Shown here piece by piece: positions 5,466 through 6,772 of a DNA stretch of 6,772 bases; position 1 is the first letter of the stretch; each line of letters begins with the position of its first letter. The stretch spans positions 1 to 6,772 of the forward strand of contig JAIENF010000313.1 in assembly GCA_019751575.1 (NCBI GenBank). Direction: 5' to 3'. Made by a program: the position numbers and the translations under genes. This stretch comes from Burkholderiales bacterium. Its GTDB lineage: Bacteria; Pseudomonadota; Gammaproteobacteria; Burkholderiales; CAIKXV01. The notes beneath the pieces are model-generated. The model saw only the letters and a program-made list of their open reading frames with translations, was not told the origin of the DNA and did not search any database.

Positions 5466-6772
5466 TCAGATGAACAGCGTGCCGGCCCGCGCCTGCCGCA
5501 GGTCACGGCGGCGCTGAAGCCGGTACAGCCGCCGTCGATGCGCCGGTTCGGCCGGCGCGGCACGGCACAGGGCCTCGGCCCATGCGAGGGCGTCGTCCAG
5601 GTTCCGGGTGACGTGTTCATGGTACTTGGCGAGCGCCTCGATCGCGGCGATGGAGCCCGCCTGTGCGAGCGTGAGCCAGATCGGCTCGGCGAGGGTCCAG
5701 TCGCCACGCGAGCGGTGCAGGTCGGCCAGTTCATGCAGCGCGCGACCGTCTAGCGCTGCCTGTCCCGCGAGCAGGTGGGCACGCGCGCACTCGGGCCGGC
5801 GGCGGCGGCGCTGCATCCGGGCAATCGATGCGGAATCGGGCGTCGCGTGCTGGGCCGGTCCGCACGGCACGGGCGCGCACGCTGCAGGCTCGAGGTACAC
5901 GCGGCCGAGCGCCGGCAGGAGCGCGGCCAGCGACAGCAGGTCGATGCGGTTGTGCCGCACCAGCGCGTCGAGTTCGCGGGTCTCGCCGAACTGCACGAAG
6001 TCGGCCCAGACAGCCGGGATGCGGTGCCCGGGCAGGTCGTCATCGCGGTCGATGCCGAGCAGGAGTCGCTCCGCGGTCTGCAGGCGGCAGTCCGGCCAGC
6101 GGCGTGCGAACGCGGTGCGCAGGGGATGCAGCAGGTCATGATGCGGGTGGGCGGCCAGCGAGGGCTGCATCCGGGCCAGCTTCAATCGGGTGGCCAGCAG
6201 CGGCAGGTCGAACGACTTGCCGTTGTAGCTGACCAGTTCGATCGGTGCGGCATCCGGGGGCGCATCGGCGGATCCATCCGCGCAGCCTGCGCGTGCGGTG
6301 CCGGTCGGCGCGCGGGCAAGCGCACGGACCAGGGCCTCGAGCATTGCCTGCTCTGCGGAAAAGCAGGTGATCAGCCACTGGGTGACGACCAGTGCCGGCC
6401 CGGATACGCGGGCGATGCCCACGAGGAAGGCCAGCGTGCCGGTGCCTCCAGCCAGGCCTGTCGTTTCGGTGTCGATGAAGATGAGCTCGCCGCGGCAGCT
6501 GCCCGCAGGCCTCGGGCCGGTCAGCCAGTCGATGTCCGGATCGGCCAGCGTGTCGAGCGGGCGATTGCCGTGCGCCGCGCTGAGCGGGTGGCGATGTTCG
6601 ATCTCGATCAGGCCGGGCCCGCACAGTCGGCCTCCCAGCCGCGCCGCGAGCGCATCGTCGGTCGGGCGTGCGGATGCGGCTGCGCGTGCCTCCAGGCGAT
6701 GCAGGCGCGCCGCGAGCGAGGGCGCGGGCGTGGCGGCTTCCGACGGCAGGCGTGCAGGCGAGGCTGCCGCCG
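5466..6772 (-). CDS. YprB-type RNase H-fold (DEDD) exonuclease, 5' end outside window
   Basis: 434 residues are visible and the frame is open to the window edge. The first motif, IFIDTETTGLAGGTGTLAFL, holds Asp100 and Glu102 (numbered from the first whole visible codon); SYNGKSFDLPLL holds Asp188; HNRIDLLSLAALL holds His273 and Asp277. These make a complete DEDD metal-binding set. CRLQTAERLLLGIDRDDDLP and PAVWADF between motifs II and III are typical of the YprB-like RNase H family (RNase_H_2), 3'-5' nuclease-like proteins whose role is poorly known and which are encoded next to a DEAD/DEAH helicase in some bacteria. An alanine-rich insert follows about residue 152. After an arginine run (321-325) the C-terminus is helical and TPR-like. 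A GTG at 6422 is not the start, because motif I lies upstream of it. Nuclease activity is inferred from the motifs. Confidence 0.88.
   Translation of the reverse strand, partial: AAASPARLPSEAATPAPSLAARLHRLEARAAASARPTDDALAARLGGRLCGPGLIEIEHRHPLSAAHGNRPLDTLADPDIDWLTGPRPAGSCRGELIFIDTETTGLAGGTGTLAFLVGIARVSGPALVVTQWLITCFSAEQAMLEALVRALARAPTGTARAGCADGSADAPPDAAPIELVSYNGKSFDLPLLATRLKLARMQPSLAAHPHHDLLHPLRTAFARRWPDCRLQTAERLLLGIDRDDDLPGHRIPAVWADFVQFGETRELDALVRHNRIDLLSLAALLPALGRVYLEPAACAPVPCGPAQHATPDSASIARMQRRRRRPECARAHLLAGQAALDGRALHELADLHRSRGDWTLAEPIWLTLAQAGSIAAIEALAKYHEHVTRNLDDALAWAEALCRAAPAEPAHRRRLYRLQRRRDLRQARAGTLFI

Noticed and set aside
5390..5473. A 27-codon plus-strand frame from ATG 5390 (or GTG 5396, with GGAGG 6 nt upstream), beginning MRVNLSDEAS
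   Set aside because: It reads straight through the terminator stem and T-tract and ends inside the exonuclease gene. The GGAGG is part of the small RNA hairpin. A leader peptide is unlikely because no plus-strand gene follows.
1..6772. Mobile elements, CRISPR arrays, tRNA or rRNA genes
   Set aside because: No transposase motifs, terminal repeats, regularly spaced direct repeats or tRNA/rRNA-like sequences were seen on either strand.

Overview
The window is GC-rich (except for one short AT-rich stretch) and reads like a beta-proteobacterial, probably Burkholderiales, chromosome. The main reason is the presence of two Bug/TctC-type periplasmic receptors in one gene cluster without their own membrane subunits. 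That pattern is typical of Burkholderiales, where this family is greatly expanded. The genus cannot be told from the sequence.

Layout: all protein genes lie on the minus strand. Reading in the direction of transcription from about 5113 down to 1 there is a probable operon: a Bug receptor with a twin-arginine-like signal (5113-4124), an MmgE/PrpD-family enzyme (3975-2566), an amidase-signature hydrolase (2554-1205), a second Bug receptor with a long signal peptide (1156-104), and the first 29 codons of a further gene that leaves the window (88-1). Gene gaps are short (10-50 bp) except for a 148-bp spacer between the first two genes, which holds two clean hairpins. The combination suggests capture of a small carboxylated compound in the periplasm, amide hydrolysis, and a dehydratase/decarboxylase/isomerase-like step on a carboxylic acid. 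The actual substrate is not visible.

The 352-bp region 5114-5465 has no protein gene. Its middle (about 5296-5360) is strikingly AT-rich, with a perfect AATTG-T-CAATT dyad and promoter-like hexamers. It is followed on the plus strand by a hairpin whose loop is CTCCTCC, an exact anti-Shine-Dalgarno sequence, and then by a textbook Rho-independent terminator (5419-5446). No plus-strand gene precedes that terminator, so the simplest reading is a roughly 90-nt small RNA of the anti-SD type. This is the most interesting element in the window.

At the right edge (6772-5466, minus) is the 3' part of a DEDD-type, RNase H-fold exonuclease of the YprB kind with a helical C-terminal extension. A GTG at 6422 could be mistaken for its start, but the frame is open to the window edge and the first catalytic motif lies upstream of that codon, so the true start lies outside the window.
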